Part shown: in pieces, positions 1 to 12,120 of the stretch
Position numbering within the stretch: position 1 is the first letter of the stretch
How the letters are laid out: each line of letters begins with the position of its first letter
Assembly (NCBI GenBank): GCA_963854835.1
Contig: OY978527.1
Location: 34,148,540-34,212,539, forward strand
Direction: 5' to 3'
Length of the DNA stretch: 64,000 nucleotides
From: Megamerina dolium
Lineage: Eukaryota; Arthropoda; Insecta; Diptera; Megamerinidae
Made by a program: the position numbers and the translations under genes
The notes under the pieces: model-generated
What the model was told of the DNA's origin: nothing
Database searches by the model: none
The model's input: only the letters and a program-made list of their open reading frames with translations

Positions 1-300
1 AAAATCTACCAAGTACCGGACTAATGAAGTGATGAGCTTGGTGTGAAGACACAGAAAAAATATTCTATAGGAAGACGGGGCGGCAAGAAAAATGCCTCTG
101 ATTCGTTCACAGTGTTATTATTTGAAGTGTCTGCATATTTGTAATTATGACTATTTTGTGCACAATCTACATTTTATGTCTGAAATTATATGTAGCTACA
201 ACACCAATAATTGTAACCCATGCAATATTTAATATACGCCTATTTCTCTATATTATGTTTCATCCATAATGCGATAATTAATAGTTTATTTTAATTACAG
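1..300 (+). other. 3' part of yellow intron 1
   Basis: AT-rich non-coding sequence ending in a pyrimidine/AT-rich stretch and the acceptor ttttaattacag (289-300). It lies directly before codons that continue the yellow reading frame. In Drosophila yellow an intron interrupts the gene after the first ~108 codons, and the frame here resumes at the matching place. No other feature is seen in it. Confidence 0.75.
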
Positions 301-1601
301 GTATACCCGCCACACTTACATACATTAATATGGATCACAGTGTTACCGGCTCGCCAGAACTCATTCCATATCCCGATTGGCGTAGCAATACGGCTGGTGA
401 TTGTGCCAATAGCATTACTACGGCATACCGTATTAAGGCCGACGAATGTGGCCGTTTGTGGGTTTTAGACACTGGCACTGTTGGCATAGGCAATACCACC
501 ACCAATCCATGCCCATATGCTGTAAACGTATACGATCTGCATACAAACACACGTATTCGTCATACTGTTTTGCGACCGGATGATACCAATCCGAATACAT
601 TTATTGCGAATATCGCTGTGGACATTGGCAAGAATTGTGATGATGCTTTTGCATATTTTTCAGATGAACTGGGATACGGTCTGATTGTGTATTCGTGGGA
701 GTTGAATAAATCATGGCGTTTCTCAGCACATCCGTACTTCTTTCCGGATCCATTGCGCGGCGATTACAATATTGCTGGTCTCAATTTCCAATGGGGTGAG
801 GAGGGTATATTTGGTATGTCATTGTCACCGATTCGTTCGGATGGCTATCGTACGCTCTTCTTCAGTCCGTTGGCCAGTCATCGTCAGTTTGCGGTGTCGA
901 CACGTATATTACGCGATGAGAGCCGCGTCGAAGATAGCTACCATGATTTTGTGGTACTCGATGAGCGTGGTCCCAACTCGCACACAACATCACGTGTCAT
1001 GAGCGACGATGGTGTGGAGCTTTTCAATTTAATCGACCAAAATGCTGTCGGCTGTTGGCATTCCTCCATGCCGTACTCACCACAGTTCCATGGTATTGTT
1101 GATCGGGACGATGTGGGACTCGTGTTTCCGGCCGATGTGAAAATTGATGAGAATAAAAACGTATGGGTGCTGTCCGATCGTATGCCGGTGTTTTTGCTGT
1201 CCGAACTCGATTACAATGATGTTAATTTCCGCATTTACACGGCACCGTTTGCAGCACTTATTGAAAATACCGTTTGCGATTTGCGAAATAATGTTTTCGG
1301 TCCATCGAATGCAGTCACTTTGCCATCGCATCAGCAATCGCCACTTCACACTAAACAATATTTACCACCCGCTTTGAGCCAGAAACCGATTTTAAATATA
1401 CCAAATCGTGGATACTTGCCTCCGACAGGTAATGACTACATCAATCATCACACTGAAATTCCGAAAGCGTTCGTTTTCAATCAACACAATGGTCTATCGT
1501 ATGAGACAAGTGGACCACAAATATTTCCAACACCACAAGATGGTCTGAAAAATTATGCCACTGCTGCACGCAACGCCGTTAATTTGTGGCGACACCATTA
1601 A
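301..1601 (+). CDS. y: yellow, last coding exon (partial gene)
   Basis: Yellow is a secreted major-royal-jelly/yellow-family protein needed for black melanin in fly cuticle, and it also affects male behaviour. The exon starts at 301 after a cag acceptor. One base of the previous exon completes a Gly codon, and the frame then reads IPATLTYINMDHSVTGSPEL. The first ATG in the exon (330) is internal, not the start. About 432 codons are present, ending at TAA 1599-1601. The MRJP domain shows SNTAGDCANSITTAYRIK, DECGRLWVLDTGT, NTFIANIAVDIG and WHSSMPYSPQFHGIVDRDD, all as in Drosophila Yellow. The tail ends NLWRHH and is shorter and more divergent than the fly tail, as usual for this protein. Signal peptide, first ~108 residues and promoter lie left of the window. 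The frame is intact, so the gene appears functional. Confidence 0.97.
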
Positions 1602-2083
1602 CATAACGTGCATAGCATCGAAGTGTGAAGCTTCTAATGAAATTCTTTGATTGTCATTTTTTTAGTCTATCTACCAATATATACATACACATAGGAATAT
1701 ATATTTTCAGGCAAGGGCACACATGAAACGGTGTCTTTGTAGTACTTACGTATAGAGTTACAGCCAATGAAATGTAATATTCATTTCCAAGCATTCATAT
1801 ACATACATATGCAGCACTCTCCCTCTCTCTCTTCCATTCATCTGCACTTTCGCATCGCTATTACAAAAAATATCATGATTCGTCTACATTTGGAATCCAG
1901 TATTACAATAATTACATACAAAAAGTACTATAAAAGTCACAACATTTTTATCGGCCCAATGTAAGTGTAATACCTGAATATAATGTACTATAAATATGAC
2001 GTTTTATTTTAGTTATTGAAATAAGAGATTGTATATTACATTAATAAAAAAGAATTTAATGTCTATGATTCAATTTTAATAAA
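1602..2083 (+). terminator. yellow 3' UTR and polyadenylation signals
   Basis: AT-rich sequence following the yellow stop. Two AATAAA hexamers occur at 2043-2048 and 2078-2083, the first plausible 3' ends on this strand. No further ORF of note. Confidence 0.6.
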
Positions 2084-2159
2084 GGTACTTATTTAGTGTT
2101 TTATGTCTTTCTTATTGATTTTATTATATACATTTTAAAAACCCAAAAATTGCATCCCT

Positions 2160-2315
2160 TCTGTAGCGACTGTTCCAGCTCACATCTGGCATTCGCCCCA
2201 AATATATAAGTACGATAGTTTACATGCCTCCATTTGAAGGTCAATACTTTCCTAAACAGCAAGAGTTTTGAACTTTGAACCCTTCTTTGCTAGTTGGTCC
2301 ACGGTCTTAAAAAAA
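2160..2315 (-). pseudogene. Fragment of LINE RNase H region
   Basis: On the minus strand the peptide VDQLAKKGSKFKT matches the end of a LINE-type RNase H domain (the ADELAKKG motif). The DNA agrees closely with the better preserved copy at 13.5 kb (TADELAKKG), including the shared run around cccttctttgctag. Very short, with an in-frame stop; a relic only. Confidence 0.45.
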
Positions 2316-2494
2316 AATTATAGTAAAATAAAATGAAATCGTAGTTGAATCAAATACGAACGCATACAAATATTCGTGGTTGTCATTAATTACGTATGGA
2401 CTTGGTTAGAAACAAGTGTTCGTCCCGAATTCAGAAAAAATTGTAAAATTGTAAAATTGTTCTAATTTTTGGCATGTAATTTTTTTTTATTAAT

Positions 2495-3013
2495 GGTCTA
2501 ATAAATTTTGTCAGTTAGCGGTAAGTCTACTAAGTTGATCGGTATTAACCAGACGGCTGTATTACGTCAATTTTCCACATTTTTGCATCAAATAAAAAAA
2601 AACTTAAATTATTTTGTATACTTCACGCAGTATAATGATATGGATACCAAACGAAAGAGAAAATTTGTAGCAGTTGAGAAAAATTACTAATTAAACATTT
2701 TTGTAAATAATTTAAAATTTTTGCATTGGCAGCTTTTAATATGCATTTTTTTTGGAGAAAATAGTTATTTTTTCTTCAAGGATAGTCAGGGATAACTTTT
2801 AAAATTTATTTTCTGTTTTTATTTCTTCAGAAAAATTTTAAAGTACTATTTTGGATCAACTACTACGAATTTTTTCTTTGGTTTGATACCCATATCATTA
2901 TACTGCGTGAAGTATGAAAATTATTATTTTCAATTTTTTTTTAGTGCAAAAAGGTGGGAAATTGTAAAAATCGATACCGATGTTTACCCCTAACCGATAG
3001 AATTTATTATCGA
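2495..3013. mobile_element. Foldback MITE (~515 bp hairpin)
   Basis: Two long arms are inverted copies of each other. The left arm includes ATACTTCACGCAGTATAATG near 2618; the right arm carries its near-perfect complement ending near 2916. The similarity continues outward through the TTTTTGCA/A-tract section to AGTTAGCGG-like and CCTAACCG-like ends. A loop of roughly 180 bp separates the arms. No transposase is present. The exact ends and target duplication are unclear. Confidence 0.7.
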
Positions 3014-3884
3014 CTATATAGATTTTTCGGCTACCATAGTGTAATTGGTGATTGTCTAAAATAAATTCAGCTGCAACTGAAACATTTAAATAATTCTAGG
3101 TACTGAAGCAAAAGGTATATGAAATTATTAAATATTTAATTTCGATCCTGAAGTTCGATTCAAAAGCAAAAAAAAAAAAAATTGGTGGCCATTGACGTCT
3201 TTTCATGTTTGATGTTAAAAAAAAATATCTACGTTCAAAAATCTTTGATTGCATCTACAATTTCTGTTCGAAACAAATCAAATCATAAATCAGACTCAAA
3301 TGCGTAATCTGGCAGCACCATAGCTGACGTTAATAAAGCGATCGAACTGAGTTATCGACTATAGTACAGACACAGACCACGGAGTAGTTCGTAGCATATT
3401 TATAGGCAGTCACAGTAATATTTTTAGTGATCACGTACATTTTAACGAGTTTCTTTTTTCGGTGCTATTGTCGTTTTTAATAGAACTCAGAAACGATATT
3501 TGGCTGCATAAATTTTTAAAACTAAAGTTAGAGCGTTGATAATTGCTTTATAACACCGTATTAACTTTTTAGAGAACATATGAGATAATCCAACTGATTC
3601 TGAAAATATGCTTAAAAAGAGATATATTGTACGTGTATCGACGATATTACTGAAAAAATAACGAAAAACACAATAATATTTACGAACAATTAAACCATTA
3701 CGGATTGAGAAAAATTATAATTTTTAAGAATTAAATATCTAATTTACATGGATTTGTTCTAGCTCATTTTACTTATTTATTTTCTTTTTTCTTTTTGGCA
3801 ATATATTACATATTTTATTATATTTTATTTAAAATATATATAAATTTATATAAAATATATTTGTTAATATAACAAGGAGGTTCT
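3014..3884. other. Gene-free stretch
   Basis: AT-rich non-coding DNA with homopolymer runs and a local ATATAAAATAT-type stretch near 3830. I recognise no gene, RNA or repeat family here. Confidence 0.5.
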
Positions 3885-4180
3885 GAAGCCCCATGATTAT
3901 CCCGCAAGTCTTTTGTAAGTATGACATTAGGGTACGCTTGGCTTTTTCTATAATCAATTCAACATGTGCTTTCCATGCCATTTTACTATCTAGAATTATC
4001 CCCAGATATTAAATTTCTGTCTTGGATGTGATAGTCTTCACGAAGAGTTGTAATTATTTCCATTTTATGGTATTTGGTATTTCGAATTTTCATAATGAAT
4101 GGAACGATTGTGTATTTACCAGTATTCAAGTTCAATCCTACAGACCTGCACAATTGACAAACAATTCTTAAACGACTTTA

Positions 4181-5767
4181 TACTTTAGGGAAATAAGTAT
4201 ATGTGCATCATTTAATTTGAGATAAAACAACTGAAAACAATCGGAATGTATTCAAATTTTTATTAATCAATAGTATTAATGAATAGTAACAAAAAACTAA
4301 GCAACTTCATTTTAATATGCTTTTACAACAAAAAATAGAAAACTAAATAATAATACATCTTGTGCATATTGACATTTATTCAATTAATGTTATTCAAATC
4401 AATTTTTTGTTTTTCTTTTAGTAATTAATATGTTTTGCTTTTGAATAAACACTTGAGTAATTCTGTTTGGCATGGAGTGAACCAATTGTTTCAAAGTTAA
4501 GGGACTTATTTGACTCCACTCATAAAGTAAAGCTTCTTTGAGCTGTTTAATTGTCTTAAACTGACAGCCATTCTATAAATTTTGTTTGAAAGTATCCCCC
4601 ACAGGTCCTCAATTGGGTTCAGGTCCGGGCTGATCGCTGGCCACTCCAAAACAGGTATGTTCCTGGCTTAAAAAAACTCTTTTGTTGTGCGTGCCGTATG
4701 AATTGGGGTGTTGTCCTGCTGGAAGATCCAATCATCTCCGTACAGGGTCCCCAGCAAATTCAGCGAGCACATCGTCCAACATTTGCACATAAATATCCGC
4801 ATTTGTTTTGGTTGGAATGAAGCAAAGCGGAGACTTTCCAGCATATCCAAAAGCAGCTCAAATCATCAGTGATCCGCCACCATGATTTCGCTTATGACGA
4901 GTTTGGCGGGGTTGCTTTATATCGCGCCAGTACTTATGACAGCCATCAGGACCGTCCAGGTTGATATTTTTTTCACAGAAAAATTATGTTTTTGAACTCA
5001 TCATCCCAAAATTTAAGTTTTTCTGCAAATGCCAAACGAGCGCTTATGTGGCGTTTCAGCAATTTGGATACAGGCTCTCGAGAATCATACTTAATCATTT
5101 TATTTGCGGCCAAGACTTGATGAACTCTTCTTCTTGAGACGCTAAGGCCTAAATGTCCTCTTATCTCCATGCAGGACATACTTTTTTGGACTGCTAATCG
5201 GCGAATTTCCCGATTACACCGTTCATCGATTTTAGTCGGTCTGCCACAGCGCTTAACCTCGCCATAACTATCGGGGTTTTTAAGGAAATTTGAAATCGTA
5301 TTTCTATGCCGCTTTACTCTAGCAGCGATATCGGCTATTTTTGCACCAGCTTCACTTAAACCCTTTATCAATCCGCGTTCCTCCTCTGACAAATGTGTTG
5401 CACGTGGCATTCCACACAAAAAAGAACTTTTGGTGTGAATATTATGCCTTACAAATGTGCACACTACTTTTACTTACGTGCTTCTAATTGAAAAAATATG
5501 ACCTCTTTACTTTACACAACTTGTTCGCATTCAAATTCATACTAACCTCTCTTTGCACATATACTTATTTCCTAAGCAAATCACGAGACTCAACACAAAT
5601 TGATGATAACGGTACTAAGTATGAAGATCAAAGAAAGCTTTTGCATAGCGCACTGAAACATTGCATATAACAAAACAAAACTTTCGTACCCAAAAAAAAT
5701 ATACCCTTACAAAGAGAGAAGAAAACTGTAAAAGCAACAATGCACATATACTTATTTCCCTAAGGTA
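4181..5767 (-). mobile_element. Complete Tc1-like transposon (1587 bp), defective
   Basis: Inverted ends are at 4181 (TACTTTAGGGAAATAAGTAT) and 5767 (complement TACCTTAGGGAAATAAGTAT), with one mismatch over about 28 bp. The element is flanked by TA at 4179-4180 and 5768-5769, the Tc1/mariner target duplication. An inner copy of the end sequence (CACATATACTTATTTCC, near 5556-5574) and a degenerate counterpart near 4343-4372 give ~200-bp IR/DR-type termini, as in Minos/S/Paris-like elements. The transposase inside is broken. Confidence 0.9.
4600..5410 (-). pseudogene. Tc1-like transposase pseudogene
   Basis: The likely start is the ATG at 5410 (protein MPRATHLSEEERG...). An N-terminal paired-type helix-turn-helix (AKIADIAARVKRHRNTISNFL), a GRPTK hook and a second HTH are present. 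The first catalytic motif, expected as FSDE, reads FCEKNINLDGPDG after a small deletion, so the first Asp is lost together with the frame. Downstream, in shifting frames, FQQDNTPIHTA (second Asp) and WPAISPDLNPIEDLWG (the Glu) survive, which gives DD34E family membership. Stops and frameshifts make it inactive. Confidence 0.85.
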
Positions 5768-5860
5768 TAATGTCACAGAGGGTTTCGTCAAATTTGCTTC
5801 TAGCTATTAAGACGATTGTCGTCATCATAGCCCTGACAATTAGTGCCCTCTTTAGGCAAT

Positions 5861-8800
5861 ATCTCAAAGAGTTCATTTCAACATTTTATTTTATATCCCA
5901 TGTTTAAAATCTCTACGTTTGATGCTACTAAGCATTTTAGAAAGTGCTCAATTAAACCTAAATCAACTAATTGTCGTATTTCTTGTTTTTGTTAAATAGT
6001 AGTGTATAGACTTTAGATGCACTGTGCTCTATCCTTTGATTACACCTTTATATTGCCAGAGTTTTTTTTATCAATGCCATGCCCAGGTCGAATTTGGAAA
6101 CTGTCATTGTATTTATTGCCGAGACCTGATATTTGGATGGGCTCTTGTCAATGCAGCTGCCGCTTTGTAGCAACTTCTCCTGAATAGAATCTACTACACT
6201 GAGAATGTCTTAGCTAATGCTCTATTTCGTTGTGTGCTAGTATTGTGGACTCCGCGGTTCTGTGGGATTCGAGCTACTCCCTTCTTGCTTATCCTTTGCA
6301 GTGCCATATATCGTTGCCTAGAATCTGTAGCTGAGAACGTTGCCTGACTTTTTGATAGTTGCAAGTGATTGCTAATCAATACTAAATGTAAAAGGCTGCA
6401 CATTACATTCATCTTTGATTTTGAGAACTGTCCAGAGTGGCATATTTAATGCCTTAGCAAAGCTACTAACTGTTTCATCGTCTGGCCAGAACTTCTTGGG
6501 ACCTCACTTTCATAGCATGCTATTAGTGGTGCCCCTAGTTATGCACCAGAACCACACTTTTGAAGCACTGGTATATGTTGTTGGTACCGATGTTCGACTG
6601 AGTGTGGCTGTTTCTAATTTTCAAGTCCTCACGGGTTGGCCTTTATTGTTGCCAAGCACTTTTTCATCCGTTTGCTCCTTGCGCTAAGGTAAATGTGTAA
6701 ATGCTCTAGATGGAGAAGCTGAAAGGCGACTGTCGTCATAAAGTTAATGCTAATGCGAGTTCTGTCGCAGCTTAAATTTTGTATTTTCCTATTTGCTATT
6801 GTTTTTATTTTCACCTACCCGCCTAAACAGGTTCGGCAGTCAACAATATGTCTTCTGGACTGGGATGGTCGACTATGACTGATTTCGGATGCTATAGCAA
6901 AGTCAAATTACTTTTAGATGAGACATGGTGCCCAAGAGGCTCTGTAAGAGTACTGCACGATGTTTCATAACGACTGAAAATCATCCAACCGGCACGGCAG
7001 TCGCATAGCACCATGGATTAGGGGGTGAGCGATTCCCTCTACCAAGATCAACCAGTAGGGAGCACTGAGTTTGTCTTGGCACAACCAGCAGCCGAACCCC
7101 CAGTAGAATTTTCACTCAACAAAAATTGCTGTTTCAAATTTGAATGTCCAGACAAAAGTAACCAAACACAATCATTGTAAATATTGTGAAAAAATGTATG
7201 CATTGGTAGTGAAAGTTAAGCGAAATTGAATGTAGTTCAATTACAATGTTCGCAAATGACTACTACATTTTACTTGATGTCAAAATTCACACTAACCAAT
7301 TTGCGAAATGCCATCATATGTAACGATGTAATCAATGTGTGAGGACGAATGTGCTCTGTGTAGGCCATCCGCATTATTTGATGAGCCTTATGGAGAGACT
7401 AAGAGTGGTATGAAAAACTTCCGATTTATGAGCACAAGTTATATTTAAGCATATCACAATGGGCGTGACCATATCGAAAAACAAACAAAGCGAAAGTTAA
7501 TTGTTTTTGACGGTAGCTTCATGGTAGTTGTTATTATTGTAATTATTGTTGATGGTGGTTGGTGTTGGTTTGCAAGATATAAAATTTTAATCAAATGTCA
7601 AAAAAAAAAAAAGTATACAAGTAATTCTACGAAAGCAGAATTGTTCAGGTCAATAACGTATATTTTACACATACATACATATATATGTGCATACTATGTG
7701 TGTGACTATTATCAAGATGATGCAAAACTTAACGCCAAAAGTGACTAAAGCAACACTTACCATTTTGCCACTTTGGCCATTCTACGGCTTCAGTTGAATT
7801 TTGTTCTTCTTTTATTATATTTTTTTTATTTTGGTAATATGTAGTGTAGTTCTCTCTTATAGAAAATCAATGACCACGATATTTTGTTTTGTTTTGGTAG
7901 TCTCAGATTAAGTTGCTAATTTGTGGTTAGTACAGGCGTGTGTATATGTGTGTGTGCGTTTTAAGTGGCGGACGTAGATGATTTGCATGTAGTCAAAATC
8001 GAGTTCCAGCCAAGAGTCTGCCATAAAGTCTACTTGTGTACACAAAATAAATATAAAACAAATAAATTTTGTCCAAACTAATAAACTACATACATACGAG
8101 CATGGTATAAATAAAGAAACATATTTTTATATATACACATACATACAATAATATAACGAAAATTAGCGTATTCTAATGAGAGTACTGTAGGAAGGCTGTC
8201 ATTAGTGGTTTTTAGTGTTTATTATTTATTTTCCACTTTTACATTTGATTTAGGGCTTTGCACATTTTGCACAACAAAAATATCGTACAAATCCTCCCAT
8301 TTTCGTTTTATTTTTTCAAATATCTAGTTTGTGAGCAATAAGTGCATCGTTTTCGAATTTAACATAATATGCAGCTTATACAAATAAGCTCAACAAGCAT
8401 CCATTTAACTTTATAATCTTTGTTTTTTGTTTTGTTTTGCTTTGAATACGAAAAAATTGAAAAGAAAAGAAAAACAGTAAAATATCATTAAACTTTAGCT
8501 AATTTGCTCACGATACTGAATGAATGTGTAGTAGTGTATTTTAGCTTTAAAATTATTCTATATATATTTTTTTTTTGGTTCAGGATTCTATTAAGTTCTC
8601 AGCATTAATGTTGACAGCTGTTGAATTAGATTCAATAGGGGATTATTTCGTTTTTATACATTTTCTTCGTACATACTATTGTATATACAATAATTAATTA
8701 GCATTACCATTTGATATATTATTTAGTAAGATTGTTTACTTAAGCAAATTACTATGATTAAGACAACCTATGGCTTCAGGAACGACCTAAAATTATTTTC

Positions 8801-9000
8801 TGTTTTTTGTATAACAATTAAGATGCAGCATTCAGTAATGGATGTGATACACTGGACTATTATCCTTAGCCAATTTTGAGGCTACAACTCTGAGTTCCTG
8901 AGTCCATTCCCCTAAGCAATATTTTACAAAATAGTCCGATCTGTGCATTATGCGTGTAAGTGAGCTTGCATGCATCGTTCGAATCTTCTAAATCTAAGTA
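5861..9000. other. Gene-free stretch
   Basis: Non-coding DNA. The first ~1.2 kb may hold further decayed LINE sequence upstream of the RT relic, but I cannot name any motif in it. Between 6.8 and 7.1 kb base composition is more even, like old coding DNA, without a recognisable product. The rest has AT-rich and CA/TG-rich microsatellite tracts (for example 7940-7965). No host gene seen. Confidence 0.4.
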
Positions 9001-9150
9001 AGATCCCACTATCGGCGAAATACGACGATTCTCGGTTGCCGATATTGTGAAAACTCACAATTTTTCAAAATGCAATAATCTGTACCGAAATCATGCTGAC
9101 TATGGACGATTGAAATCAACCCTGATGTGCCGATAATGTGAACACTCCTT

Positions 9151-9618
9151 TATAGCCTAGACAGATGGCAGCGTTAATCCGGATAATCGGCGCACTTAAT
9201 CCGAATAAAATATTAACCTGACAGTTCTGCTCACTTACATTACTATCACTATCAATTTCTGTCATCTGTCACTCTCTATATGAGAAAATCTACAACAAGT
9301 ACGTGAACTGAAAACTATCAGAAACTTGTAAATCGACATTCACAGTTCGTAATTTTTTCGCCAACGCTTTTCATGTCATAAACTGTTGACAATTGTTAAA
9401 AGTTTTTTATAAGCGAACACAACTATTGTTTTGTAAGTTGGATAGAGAAAAATTAACAATAGAAAATTTTCAGCAGTGTTGCCATCGCAAATTGCCCCAA
9501 TCCTCTTTTATTTTGAGAATTAACTCATAGAGTTAATGCGGTTTAGCTGCAGTTAATGCCCGAGTTAATTCGAATTAAATCGTTAATCGGGATTAACGCT
9601 GCCGTCTGTCAGCGCTAT
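9151..9618 (+). mobile_element. TIR MITE, copy 1 (~468 bp)
   Basis: The ends are inverted repeats built on GACAGAYGGCAGC (9160-9172 and complement at about 9598-9610), within longer TATAGC-starting termini. The inside holds CCGAGTTAATTCGAATTAA. A second copy, inverted and similar over its whole length, lies at 30207-30725. For example CGTGAACTGAAAACTATCAG is in both. No coding capacity. Confidence 0.8.
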
Positions 9619-9831
9619 TACCCAATATCGAGCAATGATACTGTAAAAAATGTGCCGATTTTAATCGGCCATTTGTGCGCCGATCATAGTCGGCAATCTG
9701 CACCGAAATTTGTACAAAGAAAAACAACGTGAAGTAAATTTTCGCTAAAATGAATTAATTTTTGTATACATTTTTTATTAAATGTTATTATTAATATATT
9801 AAAATATTTAGAATTATTAGATATAATTGAA

Positions 9832-10083
9832 ATGGATTCAGACGATGAAGTTTTTGCAATTCTTGATAATTCAATGAATTCCACTTAAGCAAGTGAATCA
9901 ATATCCTCTAGTAAGAAAAGGAAAAAGCCACGTATTATTTCATTATGGAGAAATGAGTCAACACATAATATAATCCACGCCGTTGAAGCTCACAGATGCA
10001 TTTGGGAATACTCTTGCGAGGAGTATAGAGACCGTCAAAAAAGAGACAAAGCCTGGCAAAGTATTGCAGAAAAGTCTCATTCG
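9832..10083 (+). pseudogene. MADF-like accessory gene of a Harbinger relic
   Basis: Starts MDSDDEVFAILDNSMNST, then a stop codon, then continues in the same frame through a basic KKRKKPR segment to NIIHAVEAHRCIWEYSCEEYRDRQKRDKAWQSIAEK. The pattern of a Trp after a short helix, YxDRxxRDxAW, is that of a MADF/Myb-SANT-like DNA-binding domain. Such proteins accompany PIF/Harbinger transposases and help them reach DNA and the nucleus. The product here is broken by the premature stop and by truncation after the domain. Confidence 0.5.
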
Positions 10084-10094
10084 CACATAATTTG

Positions 10095-10233
10095 TGAAAA
10101 GAAAATTTTGATTTTCGTCTTCACAATATTTTCGTAAAGTGCTCTCATATTCACCTCTTTTTGTTAACAACTCGCTCACCCAAATGCTCCGATTCTTGAT
10201 TGTTTTCTTATTTTTCATTTTTTTTTTAATCAT
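10095..10233 (-). pseudogene. Harbinger-type transposase N-terminal fragment
   Basis: The minus-strand peptide RSIWVSELLTKRGEYESTLRK, followed by ENQNFLFTNYVRM, resembles the conserved start of PIF/Harbinger transposases (RxxWVxxWLxxR ... LxxxDxxxFxxYxRM). The catalytic DDE part is absent. Orientation opposite to the accessory gene fits the family. Confidence 0.45.
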
Positions 10234-10789
10234 TGACGCCAGAATATATACAGCTACAGCAATTTTCTATTTTTGGGTATAATCCATTCCGAAATTAAAA
10301 CTCTGTTTGTTAACAGTACAATATCAAAAAGATATGATTTAGTGCTCGCACGATAGTGTGACCGCATTGTCTCGATTATTGTCGCATTTTTGTTTTGTCT
10401 ATCGCTAAAAATTGTGCAATTTTTTGACATATGCGTCTATTTAGCACTATGAAAATCTTCTATTAAGACCCAAAATCTGATCACAAATATAGTAGTATTG
10501 GCCTTACACTTACTCTAAAGGTATGGAGTCCTTTCAGAATAAAATTGTACTCCTAGTAAAATTTACAAATCAAGGTTTTTATAATTTGCACATATTATTT
10601 CTAGTAGATGCTATTTTATTATTATTATTATGATAGGATATAAGAGTGCCATAATCTAGAGGATCACAGATATTTGTTCATGAAGGGTGTTACGCAAATT
10701 TGACTGCCGGATTTTCTTTTTTCGAATTAGCTTTGCTTTTTACCTTCTTAAACATATATAGGTCTTATAAGTCTTTGCTGGCTTCATGT

Positions 10790-11010
10790 CTTAATGTCAC
10801 AGTGAAACATTTGAGAGTTTCAGAGGTATAGAGAAGTTCGAAGCACACCCAGAAACCATAACTTCATTAGCAGTTCGTACAAGCAATTCATCTCCTCCGG
10901 TCATAAATAACTTAGCTGGCAGGCTATCACCACCTGCAACTCATAATAGATGCTTTGAACTTGTCATGGTCAAATGATGGAACATCAACATCATCATCTG
11001 TTGGGGTATT
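10790..11010 (-). pseudogene. RTE-like LINE fragment (start of RT region)
   Basis: The minus strand reads DDDVDVPSFDHDKFKASI and, after frameshifts, SLPAKLFMTGGDELL. This matches the segment before and at the beginning of the reverse transcriptase of insect RTE-type elements (a DGLPAELFKAGG-like motif). The linker DDGVDVPSPT is also present in the copy at 60.46 kb. Heavily decayed. Confidence 0.55.
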
Positions 11011-12120
11011 GGGTTATTCGGTCAATTTCCTACACTGGCGCAATTATTCTTATTGTCTCCATTCCGTAACTTGAAGAGCTACCTATGTATATTAATGTTG
11101 CAAAAATGAGTGCAATAAAGTCGTAAAAATTTTGTCGCAAGAAAATTGTATGGACTTACATTTTCGGCATTGTTGAAAGCAGATATGTGATGAGAGTTCT
11201 TTCTGAATCATCTACTTAGTGTAAGTAACTTTATTTTAATATTAACAGCACTGTTTTAGAAGCATATTGATTTTGGTAACAGTTAAATAAAGATAATATA
11301 ATTAAAATATGTATCTACGTATCTACATTCTTCTCCGGGCAGTCATATTTTTCCCTGTCAGCAAGTGTGATTAAAACTTATTTAACGAATGCCGGCGCCC
11401 TATGGTTAATAAACTCCCACCGAAGTCGAAGTAGCTTAAACAATTAATTGCATCGTCGACAGCAGCAATATGAGTTGCAAAAGTAACGTAAAGGAAAAAT
11501 GAGTAAATTGAGTAAGTAGGAGATATTAAATCAGCAGCGGGTGTTCAACATAATTACCTATAGTAGCGGCTGCTGTATATTTGTAAGTACGTGCGGCTTA
11601 TCTGCCTATACCTATACGCAAGAATTACTTGTAAGAATTTATGCATATACTACAATACTATACATATTATATTATATAAGTATAAAGATACACTTACATA
11701 TTGTTAATAAGGCATCGGTGTCTTGTTCAAAAACAATATTTTGGAAGCTCTTATTGCTGTAAGCATGTAAGATAAGATTTATGGGCGGCATGTAGGTAAA
11801 AACAAACACCAATATTACAAACTTATTGTGAATATTAGAAATTTATTCTTTTATTTTTTTGTTTTTACATAAGTTTATATATGTTACTTAAATCGTTTAT
11901 TTTTTGGCTGAATTTAATGAGCTTCTTGTTAAAATTTCCGACATAAATGCTGGCAAGTACTTAATATTACGATGAGTAGTTGAAACTATATTGGAACAAA
12001 TACCTACGTACTATATGGTGGCGTAGTCAGGATATGCAGAACGGGGTTACATCCAGAAAGAATTCTATGCAATGCGGATTGTTTAAGGATTTCAATAAAA
12101 TCAGAACAATTTCTTCGATG
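11011..12120. other. Gene-free stretch
   Basis: AT-rich DNA without a recognisable gene. A short GGTGGCGTAGTCAGGAT near 12017 resembles the end of the hAT-type MITE found at 59.9 kb, but no partner end was found. Confidence 0.4.

Larger units (their letters stand above)
3885..5860 (-). pseudogene. I/R1-type LINE reverse transcriptase relic, split by a Tc1 element
   Basis: Two minus-strand pieces flank the Tc1 element at 4181-5767. The right piece (5770-5860) reads GYDDD in one frame and LIARSKFDETLCDI in another, a damaged YADD box and its downstream helix. The left piece (3885-4178) continues directly with LRIVCQLCRSVGLNLNTGKYTI and, after frameshifts, WKAHVELIIEKAKRTL, the usual 'thumb' segment after the YADD box in I/R1/LOA-type LINEs. 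The order and the continuity across the TA target site show one LINE relic cut by the later Tc1 insertion. Several frameshifts and stops; not functional. Confidence 0.65.
9000..10240. mobile_element. PIF/Harbinger-type transposon relic
   Basis: Carries the remains of the two convergent genes typical of this superfamily: a MADF/Myb-like accessory protein (+ strand, 9832-10083) and the beginning of a transposase (- strand, about 10095-10233). They meet near 10085 with most of the transposase deleted. Its left flank contains repeated CCGATAATGTG/GCCGATTTTAATCGG-type motifs and is interrupted by the MITE at 9151-9618. Terminal repeats could not be defined. Confidence 0.5.

Noticed and set aside
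1077..1377. Frames inside the yellow exon on other frames and the opposite strand
   Set aside because: Shadows of the conserved yellow reading frame.
9684..9884. 66-codon minus-strand frame
   Set aside because: It is antisense to the MADF-like accessory gene relic and has no features of its own.
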